Below are positions 30,361-43,497 of a DNA stretch of 64,000 bases, one piece after another. The DNA lies in the NCBI GenBank assembly GCA_039621445.1, contig CP154956.1:95794406-95858405 (forward strand), in the 5' to 3' direction. Within the stretch, counting starts at the first letter, position 1, and each line of letters begins with the position of its first letter. The translations under genes were made by a program, and so were the position numbers. Under the pieces are notes generated by a model, which saw nothing but the letters and a program-made list of their open reading frames with translations, had not been told where the DNA came from and searched no databases. Source of the DNA: Euglena gracilis. Its lineage: Eukaryota > Euglenida > Euglenophyceae > Euglenales.

Positions 30361-31915
30361 TCGGGGTTTTTTTTTACCCCACAGTGTGTCTGATATTGGC
30401 CGATTTTGTTCTGGAAATCCCAATAATGGCCAAAAATGGGCATTTTTGGCAAGTATCAGGGATAAATAAAAAAAAAGGTTTGGTGCTTCGCCCTGGTCAC
30501 TGAAGAAAATTGTTCTGCCCCCCCCCCCCCCAGACGCTTGGCCCAATCCATGATTGAAGGTCGGGGGTGCCGGTTGGTTTTCGTGGGTGGGCGGGTGGGT
30601 CAGTGCCATGGGGACATCCCGGCATGGGACATCCCGGCATCCCGAGAAGCACTGACTTTTTCCTGGCCTTTCTGAACAAGGGAAGGGCAGGCAGCGCCAA
30701 TCCAGGGCCCCCATGGTGACCCCCAAGGATCGTTGTTGTCCGACCCAGGCCATCTGAGCCAGCTTTGCCTTCTCCAGAAGTCAGCCCCTCCCCCGAACCA
30801 TGGGCGGGCCACCGCCTCCGGGGGGGGGGGGGCGGGCCTCTATTTGGACCCCACCTGCGTGAATTTTGTTGATTTCTTTCAGGAATCCCATCAAAATGGG
30901 GGGTGCACACAAGCAGCGAACCGCCGCCTTTGGCGGCAGGGGGGGTGCGCTTTTATTTGACCCGCGCTTCTATTAGAGGGGGGGGTTGGACTGCCGGGGC
31001 CAATGAATGGTGAGGGGGAAGTCGACGTGTGGGTCCCGGTTGGGTCTGTCCACCGCTCAGGAGGGGGCCGCTGCACCCAGTATCAACCCCGGCCCCCTCA
31101 GGCCCAAAGCCCCCGGTTGGCAACACCTCCCCAAGGTCAGGCCCCTGTTGGGTGATTTGGCCGGTCGATCGCTTGACACCCCTGCTCCCTCCGAGGCACC
31201 TCTAGGAGGAGACGGAAAGGAAAATATATGCACAGAAATGTTTTTGAAGTCTTTGCATTTTTTTCCATTTTTGGGTTGTTGCACATATACACATATACAC
31301 ATATACCTTTTTTTTTGAAGTGCCATAAAGCTGTGGACAAGTAGTTTTGTGAAACATTTTTGCGGTTTTTATCTTTCAGTGTGGCTTGCTAGCGAAGAAG
31401 TGGCATTTATCCCTTCCAGCAAAATTGTGCTTTTTTTCCAGTTCTGTGCAGTTCTCTCCTTAGCAGTGCCGTCCTTCCCCCAGTCATCGCCAACAAGATG
31501 GGGACCTAGGATCGCCCAAATGTGGGCAGGTTCTGAGGGAACATGGGCAGACATCGGACAAACAGGGGCGAAACAGTGAGGGGCACGAGCACTCCAATTT
31601 CGCTGCCGCCGACAGGGGACAGGGGCTTGGGCAGAACCTCCAGCGCAGGATCCGGCTCCACCCGGTAAAGAACCGCTCGAGAAGCAAGGTGTGTCCCTTC
31701 CAGCGCAAGCATCTTCGCACAGTCTCCACTTCCCCACCCCACCCACACCTTTTGGTGTTTCTTTTTAAAAAGGATCACCGATTTCGGCGTGAGGCGCCGA
31801 AAGGATTTGGCGCCCCCAGCCATAACAGTGCAAAGAAAGTGGTCACCCCGACCCTGGGAGTGCGTGGGAGACGCCCCCAGCTTGGCCCGGGCCCCCCCCC
31901 CCCCCCCCCCCGCAG

Positions 31916-32107
31916 CTACGGAGCGGGAGCCGAGCTCATCCTCCTCCGGCCGGCTCAGCCCCGACGTCCTCGCCCCCACCCCGGTGGCCGGGCCTCCCGT
32001 TGAGCCGGGGCCCCCGGTCCCCTCGCCGAGCCCATCGCCAGCACCAGCGCCAGTGCCGGCGGGGGCAACCGCTCCGAAGGGGGTTAAGGTGAAGGTGGAG
32101 GCGCCAG
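31916..32107 (+). CDS. Candidate exon, Ser/Pro/Ala-rich (copy 2)
   Basis: Counterpart of 10,701-10,892 with an Ala/Val difference; acceptor after a longer C run; donor again opens into (GT)n. Confidence 0.57.
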
Positions 32108-32111
32108 GTGT

Positions 32112-32142
<31 letters not shown>

Positions 32143-32405
32143 CATTGGGAATCTGATGGTGTTTACACTTAAACACATGCGCGCATGCATGCACACGCGC
32201 ATTCTTTGCTCATTTTTCACACGCTTCACAGCGTCTTTGGACGAGAATTAGTTGCATGTTCGTGTTTGTGTTTGTTTGTAATTTAAGAGTTTGATGGGAT
32301 GGTGTCAAAACGGGCACTTTGGCGGCAATGATTTTGTACCAAAGTTGTTTTCTTTGATGGGAATGGCATCGGTTGTCTCCTTTTCTCCGTTGGTTTGTTT
32401 CACAC

Positions 32406-32575
32406 CAGAGAGAGGTTTTCAAGTTTCTTGCCCCGAGGGGGGGTGGCGGAGTGGGGGGTGGGTCCCGGGTGAGCCCCCCCCCCTCCCCCATGGGAGGGGG
32501 TGTTCGGGCCGGATGGGTATCGGTATCCCGCCGGAGGCAGGGTTTTCCTCTTCCGAGTCCTGGAATAAACCTCTC
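32406..32575. mobile_element. hAT-like MITE (copy 2)
   Basis: Counterpart of 11,195-11,368, with TTTCACAC at 32,398-32,405 and 32,576-32,583. Confidence 0.74.
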
Positions 32576-32637
32576 TTTCACACTCGCCAATCAAGTCGCA
32601 AAAGGGGAAACCCACCCCCATCCTCCGTGGTGCACAG

Positions 32638-32757
32638 ACGAACCGGCGGAAGACCAACCACCTCCAGCAGCGCCCACCGCCAAGCCGCCCGCCCCCTCAG
32701 CCCCCTCCGCTCCCCAGTCGAGCCGTCCCCCGGTTTTGCCGCCAACCGTCTCCCCAG
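32638..32757 (+). CDS. Candidate exon, Pro/Ala-rich (copy 2)
   Basis: Counterpart of 11,431-11,550, with an Ala/Thr change; downstream intron differs by a TTTGTGGTTCGG insertion. Confidence 0.46.
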
Positions 32758-33040
32758 GGGTTTGTGGTTCGGGGGGACATCCGTTGGCTGTTTCCTGCTG
32801 TAGTTTTCTATCAACGGTTTGGGCATGGGTGGAGGGATTTAGATTTGGCGTCTTTGGGTTAGTACCCTGAGGGGGGCTTCCGTTAGTGGGTATTGCGTTC
32901 AGGAACAGGGCGTTCAATTCAGGGCAGGATTTTATGGCCAAGCGTCGACATTTACGCCAGTGTATGGACACTTTTTTTTCTTTCTTTGGCGTGCGATGAT
33001 GTGAAACATATTTTGCCGCGCCAGGGTGGTAAATCCCCAG

Positions 33041-33153
33041 AACAGTGGCAGTCGTTCAGCGCTCTGCTGCCCGCACACCACCCGCCCCTGTCCCCGCAAG
33101 CCTCCTTCACCCGCACCAACCACTGCTGCAACCCCAAGCATCTCCGCCCAACC
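33041..33153 (+). CDS. Candidate exon, Pro/Thr-rich (copy 2)
   Basis: Counterpart of 11,838-11,950. Frame undecided. Confidence 0.28.
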
Positions 33154-33494
33154 TGAACCACCCCGCCCGGCGGGCCAAGGATTCAAACAACTTGCATACA
33201 GACGTGGGAAAGAAGGAATTCGGTTCAAAATTGTAAGATTTTTGGGCAAATACGTATTGGCTGTAGTGATTTCCATAATGAATTATAGTACATAGTATAT
33301 CTTGCAGTACACACTATATTATAGTACGTAGTATATTGGCTGTAGTCCAATTTCCAGTGCAAAATGTATGCAGTATTATAGTGTTTAAATGTTTGAATTG
33401 AATTGAATTGGAAAAAAAAATGCAAGTCTTCTTGTGTGGGGCATCACAAGGGACCTCAACCAGGACTCAAGCAGACGGCTGCTGGACAGTCCAG

Positions 33495-33625
33495 CTGCGG
33501 TCGGCCTCTGCCGCCGCCGACCACCTGTCCACCCTCCTCCGGCGGCGCCACCACACAGCCCCGCAGCAGAGCCACGGCCCACTGTGGTCCCCGCACCTCC
33601 TCGGCCGTCTTCCCCACCGGTGCAG
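33495..33625 (+). CDS. Candidate exon, Pro/His-rich (copy 2)
   Basis: Counterpart of 12,331-12,461, equal length with compensated triplet shifts. Confidence 0.34.
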
Positions 33626-33807
33626 GCCGTAGCACTGCTTGTCCTGTGTCGCCCCCCTCCCCCCACGAGAGAGAGACTGACTGGCCTCCAGAAAGCATTG
33701 AGTTGTTTGTTTCGAGAAAGTGATTGTGACAGGAAAAAAGTGCAGGATAGCAATGATACGATCCTAGCTCCAAAGATGCCAGACGTCAGCAAAGAAATGC
33801 AGGAGAC

Positions 33808-34113
<306 letters not shown>

Positions 34114-34653
34114 TGTGTTTCGCACCGTCAACTACATAAGCTCGGCACCTGCCTGATTTTTGATGTTTTTCTTCAGAATAAATCAAAATTGGGGAAACTT
34201 TGGAAATAAGCGCCTGCCAAGGAGGAAGGTGGAATAATATGGCAAAAAAAGGGTGCATTTCCTTTGCACAAAGCACACACCCCTCGCGCCCGTCTAATGA
34301 TGCCCAAATAAGTCTCCCGAGGGCCTGAAATGTGCACACCCTGTGATGCAAATGGGATGGGGTTTTACTTTCTGGTACCACCTCGGGCAAGCAGACTGAC
34401 CAGCGCAGTATTTTCTGCCAGGAAAGAGATCATTTTCTGGCAGTATTTGCTGGGTCAGGCTTTTTTTAAATTTCCCGGTCCAGGTCGTCCCCACCTGGTA
34501 CCCAGTGCCAACAGAGTGAGCTCTTCGGGGGGCTGACCGGTACCCGGGTCAGGTGAGCCCACAGTCCAGCCAGCCAGCCAGCCCTTGAGCCCCCCCCCCC
34601 CCTCTGGGGTCTCCAGCCTCGGCTGAGCCCTCTCGTGCCTCTCATGTTCTCAG

Positions 34654-34730
34654 CCTCGTCGTCGTCGAAGGCCCCACCCCCGCAACCCGCCAGGGTGGCG
34701 TACGAGGACCCCAGCCATGCCTGCATTTGA
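34654..34730 (+). CDS. Candidate exon, SSSSKAPPPQ peptide (copy 2)
   Basis: Counterpart of 13,491-13,567, identical. Confidence 0.34.
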
Positions 34731-34750
34731 GGCCTGGACCCCAATACATG

Positions 34751-36126
34751 GGCGTGTACATCAGGAATTTCTTCGGACCGAGGGGAGGGGTCCCCCAACC
34801 ACCCAGGGGGGAACCCCCTGACTGGGGGATGCACTTTTTCGGTGTCAATGTTGGGGCCAAAATTTCCTCATTTTCGGCGCTGCGTGCTGAAAATGAGTAA
34901 ACTCACCGACCACACACATTCAAAAAAAATCAGTCACTTTTTGAAAACCAGTCACCCACCACCCCCCCCCCTCCGCATGAGTTGGTCACTCTGACCACTG
35001 GGCCAAAAATAGATCAGAACCAATGGATTTGGCGAACCCCCCCCCCAAATTCCGGCACCGGGTGGCTACTTTCGGTCGTCCCATTTCCATAATTCCGACA
35101 GTTCCTCAATGATTTTTTTGTCATCTTCCCTAAAATCAATTTTTCAAACATATTTCCATTGTCCCACTATTTTCAATTCCTGTATTTTTGTCTGGCTGTT
35201 AATGGGAGTTTGTAAATGGAGGGCTGTGTTTGGACGTGCACAGGTGTTTAGAAATGAAGAAATGCGTGGCAGCTGTGAAGGCATCAAAAAAGGAAAAAAG
35301 CAGCAGAAATGTTGCAAAAGAATCACAAACCGGATGAAATTGGTGCAGAAAATATGCCCAAAAGGCACCAATTTTTTAATAATTTTTAAAAACGCCGAAA
35401 AAGTGACCATTGGAGCTTGTGGAGGGGATTTTGGGTCGATTTTTGACTTCGAAAAATTTTCCCAAATAACACCTTCCCTAAATTATAAACCCCCCTGTAC
35501 CCCAACTTCGAATGTCGAAATATTAAACCGGGGGGTTATTGTTTGGGGGGTTTAGTTCACCGGTGGATGCCAGTGGTCTGTGCGCATGCGTGCATTCATC
35601 AGGAATTTCATAGGACCGGGGGGAGGGGTCCTCCCAACCACCCAGGGGGTACCCTGACCCCCCTGTGGGAGGGGTGCTTTTATTGGGTGTCAATGTTGAG
35701 ACCAAAATTCCTCATTTTTCGGCGCCGAAACTCCCCGACGACACCATTGCTTATCGACCCGGGGGGAGGGGAGTCACTTTCCACATTCAAAAAAAGAATC
35801 AGCCACTTTTTGAAAACCAGCCACCCACCCACCCTCCTCCTGGCTTGGTCAGTCTGGCACTGGGCCAAAAATGGATCAAAACCAATCGATTTGGCGAACC
35901 CCCCCAAATTCCGGCACCAGGTGGCTACTTTCGGTCGTCCCCTTCCATCATTCTGACCATTCCTTATTGCAAACAATGGTGTTTTTGCCGTCTTCCCTAA
36001 AATCAAATTTATCAAACATATTTCCATTGTCCTGCTATTTTTGTTCCTTGTTTTTTTTGTCTGGCTGTGAATGGGAGTTTGTAAATGGAGGGTTGCGTGT
36101 GGACGTGCACAGGTGTTTAGAAATCA
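34751..36126. repeat. Old ~835-bp tandem duplication (copy 2)
   Basis: Counterpart of 13,588-14,965. Differs near 35,373, where TTTAATAATTTTT replaces part of the first unit. Confidence 0.72.
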
Positions 36127-37023
36127 AGAAATGAAGATGCGTCTGTCTTAATAATGAAAATGAATTTATCGATTTGTGTGCACATGCATACACTTGCGTG
36201 TGAGTATTTGTGCAGCGTTTTGGCAAAAACGTGTACGCTCGGTGTGAAATGTCTTCACGCCTAGCCCAACCAGCACCTTTTTTTTTGAACTCGACCAGCA
36301 ATGTGGAGGGCAGGTGGGCGGTGAAGGTGATTTTGCAGGTGCCGGAATGGTCCGAAACAAGAAGCCAGAAAATGGCTCGAAAATGGGCTCTCCGGCTTCC
36401 TTTTGGGCATTCCAATGGTTTCATATTTGTAGTATTGATTTTCCCGTCTTTTTTTGGTTCGGGTCCAGCCCAGTTCCCCTGTGGGGAGCCACCACAGCAC
36501 CTTGCAGTTGAGTCTTGCCAAACATCTTGTATCAAGTCTGAATCAGAATTTGAATCCGAATCACAATTTCAATTGGAACTTCCCACCCTGTTGGCACCGG
36601 GCACACACACCCATCATTGATGTGGCATCGACCCCCCCCACCTCCCACGGGGAGTCCGATTCCCCCACCAGGCATTCCCGCACAGCCCATGGGTGGGGAC
36701 GGGGGCGGGGGCGGGGGTGGGGGCTCCAGCGGCTCAGCATGACGGCGTGCCGCTTTCCAAGGCTGCCCCCCACACTGGGAAACGTGTCACACCCAGTGGA
36801 ACTGTACAGCGGGCCAGGGGATGAGTATCCCTCCCAGGGGGTGTGAAGACATTTCGCACCGAGCATGCACGTTCGCCAAAACGCCGCTCAAACACACACA
36901 CAAGTGCACGCATGTGCACGCAAACCGATCTACGCATTTTCAGAGGGGGGGTTTATTATCTGGGGGGGTCATTGTTCGGAGGGGGGGGTTATATGGGGCG
37001 GTTTCCTCTCGGCCGGCCAGCAG

Positions 37024-37168
37024 CCATGGCCGCGGCGCCATCCCGCCGCTGTCCAGCATGGTGCCCGCCCATGAGTCGGTGCCGCAGCTGCACGCCCGCA
37101 TGCTGGCACTGGTGAAGTGCCGGGCCGCGGACGCCCCACCGGACGCTCCTCTCGGCCGGAGGCAACCC
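37024..37168 (+). CDS. Candidate exon, folded segment (copy 2)
   Basis: Counterpart of 15,866-16,010, identical in length and peptide. Confidence 0.5.
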
Positions 37169-37737
37169 GTATGGTGGCCCCCCAGGATGGAGTGTCCGGG
37201 TGGGCAGGAATCGGAGGGGAAAGGGTTTTTTTTAAAAAAAACCCTGAATCATAGCCCCCCCTTGAATAATAGCCCCACCCAAATCATACCCCCCCCCCCT
37301 TTGAGATTTTAACCAAGTGTGTGAATAATAACCCCATGGGGCTATTATTCGGGGGGGGGGGTATTGTTATGTTTTTTTAGTTTCATACAACTGCATCCAT
37401 CCATAAAAACGTTGTCCTATTTACAAGTTGTTTATTCAATTTTTCTCCTGAAAATGTCAGCAGCAAAAAACATTCATGAACAGTTAATTGGTTTTTTTCG
37501 GTGATGGATAATCCGGCGTTGATGGATCTGGGTTTTTTCGCTGCTTCTCGCCCAAGTCATGACATTTTAAATTTTGAAAACCGCAGAAACACCTCACCTC
37601 CTCCCTCACCTCCCTCGCCTCACCCCAGGGTGGACTGCTGTTCGGACCGCAACCGTTTTCATTTACGTTTCCTGTTGGAGACAAGCGGGGGCCGTTCCCC
37701 GCCCCTCCCCCGCCGCCACCGTTGGCTCTGCCCCCAG

Positions 37738-37799
37738 CCCCGAGACGCTGCCCCCGGCCTTCCGCGAGCTGGTGGACACGCTGCCCAGGCCCCGGGTCG
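37738..37799 (+). CDS. Candidate short exon (copy 2)
   Basis: Counterpart of 16,578-16,639, identical. Confidence 0.46.
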
Positions 37800-37860
37800 G
37801 TGTGGCGCTCTGGTGCGTCCGACGCGTGGCAAGGTGTGAAGGAAGCCCCATGGCTCCGGG

Positions 37861-38083
37861 CAGAAATTTTTTTGAGTTTGGTGACCCAGGGGGGCGTGTC
37901 CGGGCCAGCCCCCAGCAGGGGGGGGTCAGGCCGAGTGGGTACCCGCCAGAGGTTTTTTCACTATTTCCGGCGCAAAGCAGCGATTTGAAGCCAAAATTGA
38001 CCCCCCAAATGACCTCTCGAGCCCCCCACCCCCTGGGGTGGGTGGGTCTGGAACCCCCCCCTGGGTCCCAAAAAAAGCCTCTG
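37861..38083. mobile_element. hAT-like MITE (copy 2)
   Basis: Counterpart of 16,701-16,923, same flanks GCTCCGGG and GCTCCGGA. Confidence 0.72.
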
Positions 38084-38148
38084 GCTCCGGATGGGCTCAC
38101 AACTGTGCACTGCCGTGCACAACTCTTGGTGGTGACTCACCCCCCCAG

Positions 38149-38251
38149 CCCTGGGCCTGCCTCCGCTGCAGAAGTCCGCAGCCCCAGTGGAGTCCCGCCT
38201 GGAAAGGCTGCGCGTGGTGGACCTGTCCGCCCCGCGGCCGGCATCCGAAAA
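38149..38251 (+). CDS. Candidate exon, LRVVDLS segment (copy 2)
   Basis: Counterpart of 16,989-17,091, identical. Confidence 0.5.
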
Positions 38252-38424
38252 GTCAATTGGAGTCGCATACCATTGTTGTGTCCCCCCCCCCCCCCAGGGC
38301 TGATTGATTGGTTTTTTTTCGGAGTGACTGACTGGCTTTGCCCTGAACCATGCCATTTGCTTAAGGTGTGTCCGAAGGTGTGACTGACTTGTTTTTGGCT
38401 CCAAACCCCCCCGGGGGTGGGGTC

Positions 38425-38587
38425 CAGGCTTCTTTTTTTAAGTCAGAACCCCCTCAAGGGGGTCCGGGCTGGACCCCGCCTGAGGGTAGAGTCCTGGGCC
38501 GATGGGTTTCGGTGCAAAGCGCCGAAATTTTTTGGGAAATGGCTTTGCAGGTGGGTGGGTGGGATGGGGGCCTTAAAAAGGAGCCTG
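38425..38587. mobile_element. hAT-like MITE (copy 2)
   Basis: Counterpart of 17,264-17,426. Confidence 0.74.
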
Positions 38588-38648
38588 GTGGGGTTGGTCA
38601 GGAATGGCTGAAAGTGTTCCACAACAGCGACTTTCGGGTTTTATTTAG

Positions 38649-38720
38649 GCCCAGCCCAGGTGGTCAGTGCGCCCGCTTCGCGACCCAGCCGTCGCGGGTT
38701 CGAGTCCCGGCGGCGCGCCA
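38649..38720 (+). tRNA. tRNA-like fragment (copy 2)
   Basis: Counterpart of 17,488-17,559, identical; same missing acceptor pairing. Confidence 0.33.
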
Positions 38721-38735
38721 CTGCGCGTGACAAAG

Positions 38736-38887
38736 CCGGATGTGCCGCGGGGCGGCCCCGCCGCTGCTCGACGACCTGCAGGCCCGCGCCACTGCGGAGC
38801 TCCAGGCCAAGCAGGCGGCGTCCCAGAGCCCGGGACCGCCGCTTGCATTTCAACATTTCTTGGTTAAAAAGATTTGGTTCCCGGATG
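38736..38887 (+). CDS. Candidate exon, LLDDLQARA segment (copy 2)
   Basis: Counterpart of 17,575-17,726, identical, with the same GATG|GTGAGT donor. Confidence 0.56.
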
Positions 38888-39846
38888 GTGAGTGAATGTG
38901 TAACTTTTTTTGGTCCTGGGATTCGACCTTCCTGTCAAAAAATTATGTGCCCTCAAGATTTAAACCCTCAAAATAACACGGAAGATATATTGGAATTGAA
39001 AACCATCGAAAACCCTTCCAGAGAACGTTGAAAAATTTCAGTGTTGAACCGGGGGCTCTGATGCTTCCATGTATGTATGCAAGGGCATGCACGGAAGCAT
39101 CAGTGTGTGAATGGCATCATCATTCATGTGTTCGACATTACCGGGTCATTTTCAATCATAGCAGTCACCCTGGATTGTCAACAGGATGGTTCAGTGAGAC
39201 CAACTCCAACCGTTCCATTCGTTCAAGCAGGCTTCCGGCAGGGTTCCCACTCCGAACCTGCCTCTTCCACCGACCGATATCACACTCGCTTCTGGCACGG
39301 CGAGGGCCTTGTAGGAGTGTCCACTTACAGTGCCCACCCCCTGCTGTAAACGGACGGAGTGTATGATCATGATTATGTATTATGTATGATTACCTTCTTC
39401 TGACGTTACTCTACAGCAGAAGGTCAGAAAATGTATTTGATGATATATTGGTATGAGATATCTTCAACTGTGTTGTCTCGTCTGTCGATCTGCCTGTATT
39501 GAGATATTTTTATTTTATTTTGTTGTTCTGTTTATGATTCATCCCTCCAAACAAGGCCTTTCAAATACTGGAATTTCTCGCGTTTTTTCCCCAAAGATGT
39601 GTTTATGTGACGTAAATATGGTAATGTGTGCAAGGAATGCATGGATGGGTGGGTGGGTGGTTGATTCTGAAATTATTATTATTATTACAAATTGTATGTC
39701 TGTGTTTCTGTTTCAAGGATTCTATGAAAAAAAATGACGTCTTTAATGAAAATGACGTCTTTAATGACGTCTTTAAGGAAAATGAAAATCTTTTTAAAAA
39801 AACCTTTCAAATCCTTTTTTTGAAAAATGATTATTCCTGGCTCCAG

Positions 39847-39957
39847 GACCCTCAGTGGGTCATGCAAGGCCTCCTTCTAGACCTCTTGCGGGCCAGCGGG
39901 CTGTTGGACCTTGAGGTCAAGGAGCTGGGGCAGGCCCCTCCTTCCTCTCCCACCTGA
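39847..39957 (+). CDS. Candidate exon ending in stop (copy 2)
   Basis: Counterpart of 18,691-18,801, identical. Confidence 0.46.
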   Translation, partial: DPQWVMQGLLLDLLRASGLLDLEVKELGQAPPSSPT

Positions 39958-40188
39958 TTTGGCGTCGCTGGGGGGGGGTTGTTTTGCTTAGTCTTTTCCT
40001 TGTTTGTGTTTTTTAAGTGCTGCCGAACGAATCAGCAAACAAGCATTTCCGCTGCCAATCTCAGGTTTCATTTGCTCATCCGGTGCAACGGAACCAGAAT
40101 GTGTCATTGTGCCGTGAAACGCGCGTTTGACATTGTTGCTGGCGTGGCAGGTAGCTCCCTGTCGTACATGCGCGTAGGAGGGGCCCAG

Positions 40189-40341
40189 AGGGGCCTGGCC
40201 GGGACGACGGGTCGCTGGCGCGCGCGACGCGCCGGCTGCACGACCGGCTGCACGCCATCGAGCAGGAGTCCGGTCAGCTGGACGGGCTGCTGCAGCGCTG
40301 CCAGGAGGCGTCGCAGTCCATCGCCCAGCCAGTCCCGTACG
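40189..40341 (+). CDS. Candidate exon, coiled-coil segment (copy 2)
   Basis: Counterpart of 19,032-19,179, five bases longer at the end (GCCCAGCCAGTCCCG against GCCAGTCCCG). Confidence 0.5.
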
Positions 40342-40957
40342 GTGTGTGGGGGGCATGCGGAGCACTGCTGGGTTGTGTCTTTTGGAAGTGTCAAACAGTC
40401 AAAAGAACCCATTTTTGGTCGAGCCGGAGGGCGGTTAAAGTTCTTCGACCAGCATGAATCGCCAAGATATCAGATCTTTTTGGCGATGCAGCGAGTATGG
40501 CTGAGAGCAGCGTGTGACTGCGGGTTTTGTACAGGAGGAGGGGAGGGTTCGACTCCCCCCCCCCTCCAAGAGGTCGGGGGTCTTTACCCCCCCCCCTCCA
40601 GGCCGAGGGGTCCCGGAACCCCCTTGGGCCAAAATAATTTTTTTCTTGGCACTTTCCTCTAGAAAATTGATGTTTTTATTGTATGTGTTTGTCTAATTGT
40701 TGGACACTACACCTTGAAAACGCGATATTTGTCATTTTTGGAGCCCTCCAGGATTTTTCCCCCTGGGGGGGGAGGTCGACCCCCTCGGGGGAGGCGGGAC
40801 CAGCCCCTCCCCCCCCCCACCTCCCACTCCATACCCTAGCCAATCGTCCGCCTCCTGACCTGACGTTTGAACCTTTGCCTGGATCTTGGGGAATAAAGTC
40901 TGCCGGGGAGTGATGCGTGCATGGATCGGTCGGGTGCGTGCATGACCCGGCCCCCAG

Positions 40958-41078
40958 GGCTGGCCCGGGGCTGGCTGCCGGAGGGCTGGCGGAGTGCGCC
41001 AATGGCACGCAGGCGATGGACGTGGCGGCGGCCCCGGAGGAGTGGCAGAGCCACATCCTGCCGGGCACTGACCGGCAA
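40958..41078 (+). CDS. Candidate exon, unidentified (copy 2)
   Basis: Counterpart of 19,800-19,920, identical. Confidence 0.48.
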
Positions 41079-41592
41079 GTGTGGCCAGGCCGGCCCATCA
41101 ATTCCCCCCGACAATTACTCCCGTCCCCCGGGAAAGTGTCGGGGTTTGGGGCCCGCACCGGCTCATTTCTTTCATCTCAGAAATTTCATGAAGGGGTCTC
41201 CATGGTAGTTCTCCCCGCGGCTTGCACTGTCTGGCTCGTCAGGTGACAACTTCCCGGGGGGGGGGCAAATCACGAAGACGGCAAAACCTACGCCTGTCCT
41301 CGCAACAATCCAAGTAATGTATGTGCCACCAACGAGAGCGAAAGGAGTTTTTTGAAATAGTAACATGATAAGGTGGACAATTATTTTTAATGGATTTGTC
41401 TCAACTTGAATCCTTAAACTCCAATCTTTGGGTGTGGAGGGATGTACGAAAACTGCTAAAGGGCTCTGTTCAATTAATTAGGCAGGGTCCGGATAATTCT
41501 GAAACCCCGCCAGCTCCAGACAGCTGTTTTCGCCTGGGAATACTGGTTGGGTTTGCACGGAGTGAAAAAGAATGGACCCCCAAACTTGCGTA

Positions 41593-42004
41593 CCCCCCCC
41601 CCTATGTCCAACGACCCCCCTATGTCCAACGACCACCCCCCCCCGGTCAGAGGACACCTTTTCGGAGGGTTGATTTTTTTTGCAGGTGTGGGAAAACCAG
41701 AGGTTTGCCAGCCCTGAAAGGCTGTTCTTCCGCCCTTCTCCTCTACCCCGCAGCCCATGTCAGTTTTGGGTGCTATTTCAGTAAATATTTGTTGACAGGG
41801 CTGGAAATGGGGGCGCGAAGCGCCAGAAGGAAAATTTTGACCTGTTTGGGGGGGTTTCGGCAAACTTTTTTTTCCCGACCCTGTGTCTAACGACCACCCC
41901 CCCGGTCAGAGGACACCTTTTTGGTCACTACCCTATGTCCAACGACCGCCCCCCCCCGGTCAGAGGACAGAGGTTACCGGTTATTGGACATAGGGGGGGG
42001 GAGG
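41593..42004. mobile_element. TIR element, TATGTCCAACGAC family (copy 2)
   Basis: Counterpart of 20,440-20,856. GTA flanks at 41,590-41,592 and 42,005-42,007. The right end here keeps GGACATAGGGGGG, which completes the inverted repeat better than in copy 1. Confidence 0.72.
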
Positions 42005-42374
42005 GTACAGGAAATGAAAACTCCTCGGCAATAAAGTCTTCCAAGAAAGGTTCCCCAAAGAGCTTATTTGGACAGAAAAAGCTAAAAGTTGACAAAGATC
42101 AACGGGAAAATCCTTTTTAAGATCCCTCGTTTTTTTTTGTTTCCTTGCAAAAAAAAACTTGACAGATAAAGCCCCCCAAAGGGAAAATCCATTTTGCCAA
42201 AATCAAAAAGCAGAAGACTCACAAACAACGATCCCCCCTGTCTGAATATTTTAGAAAATCATTTTTCAAAAAGAGAATCACCCATCCATCCATCCATCCA
42301 TCGTTGCTTTTTTGCAATGTGTTTACAGGAAATAAGAATAGTTTTTATTGATACAGGGAGGGCTGTGCCCCGAC

Positions 42375-42609
42375 CAGGGATGTATTTTTAAATCTTGGAC
42401 CCCCGGGGATGAGGAGGGAGGGGGTAGGGGTACGTCCACCGCGGGTGTACCCTCAAGGGCTTTGAGACCACAAGAGGCAGGGTTTTGTCCATTTCTTGGT
42501 CTTTTTTTAACCCCAAAATTGACCCCAAGAAGTGGGTCCCTCAGACCCCCCTCCCCCCCTGAGGGGCACCTCCTGCGTGGGTGGGCCCCCCAGTCTTAAA
42601 TAATCCCTG
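42375..42609. mobile_element. hAT-like MITE (copy 2)
   Basis: Counterpart of 21,226-21,461. Confidence 0.74.
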
Positions 42610-43221
42610 ACCCCGACAAGGAGAGTGCAATGTTTTTCTACCTTTTTACTGAAAGGGTATCAGGCCATTTTCTCATTTAAACACTAGCCAAACATGTCAC
42701 AATCAGTAGTGTTGTGCAACATCAAACATCTGAGTGTTGTTTGAAAAAAAAAAGAAATGTCTCAAAGTCGTAGTAAAACCTCAATGAATCCGGATGGAAT
42801 GGAAGAAATGCAGTGGTATAGAGACATGGACAAGGGCATAAGCCCACAATTTGAAGCCTCTGTCCCAATTTGAAGTAATTCATCTTTGCAAAAAGAAACA
42901 AAGTTGTTTGCACACTCCTGTGCCAACTGCATATTGCCGCGACACCAGCTGGCGTTTTTTCCTGGAAACAATTTGACGTCGTTGTGCCGTTGTTGTGGAT
43001 ACATGACGCTAACGGCACAAAATCCTGGAACAGAAGAGCACAAATCCTGTAGGAGGAACAACTGAACCCCCAAAAATGCATAGAATTTGATGCAGGCAGA
43101 TTGATTAAGATAATAATTATCTAATTTGATATATCAATCAAATGGAACAAATTGGTTCAAGGTCAGTTTTTTTTTTGCGGCTCGGAGTCGCATTTTTTTT
43201 CGGAGTCCGTTTCACCCCAAG

Positions 43222-43415
43222 CTGCCGTCCTGCGGCGGGCTCAACCAGGAGGGCGGCGCCGCGGTGTGGACGCGGCCGGTCAAGGCGGAGGCGGTGGTGC
43301 TCGGCCGCCTTGTTGACCACGCCGCGGGCGCGTACCAGACGTGGCTCACGCGCTGCCTGCAGGACGCGGCGCAGGTGCTGGCGACCGACGGCCAGGCCCC
43401 CCGGCCTGGGGCTGG
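43222..43415 (+). CDS. Candidate exon, LVDHAAGAYQTWLTRC segment (copy 2)
   Basis: Counterpart of 22,081-22,274; Ser/Pro and His/Arg changes, others silent, no indel. Confidence 0.6.
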
Positions 43416-43497
43416 GTGTCCGCCAAAGGATTCAGCTGATTTGGGTTGAGTTCGAAGTCGCGTTCGTATTCATGGAATGTGCTAGCTGCAGGTGGTA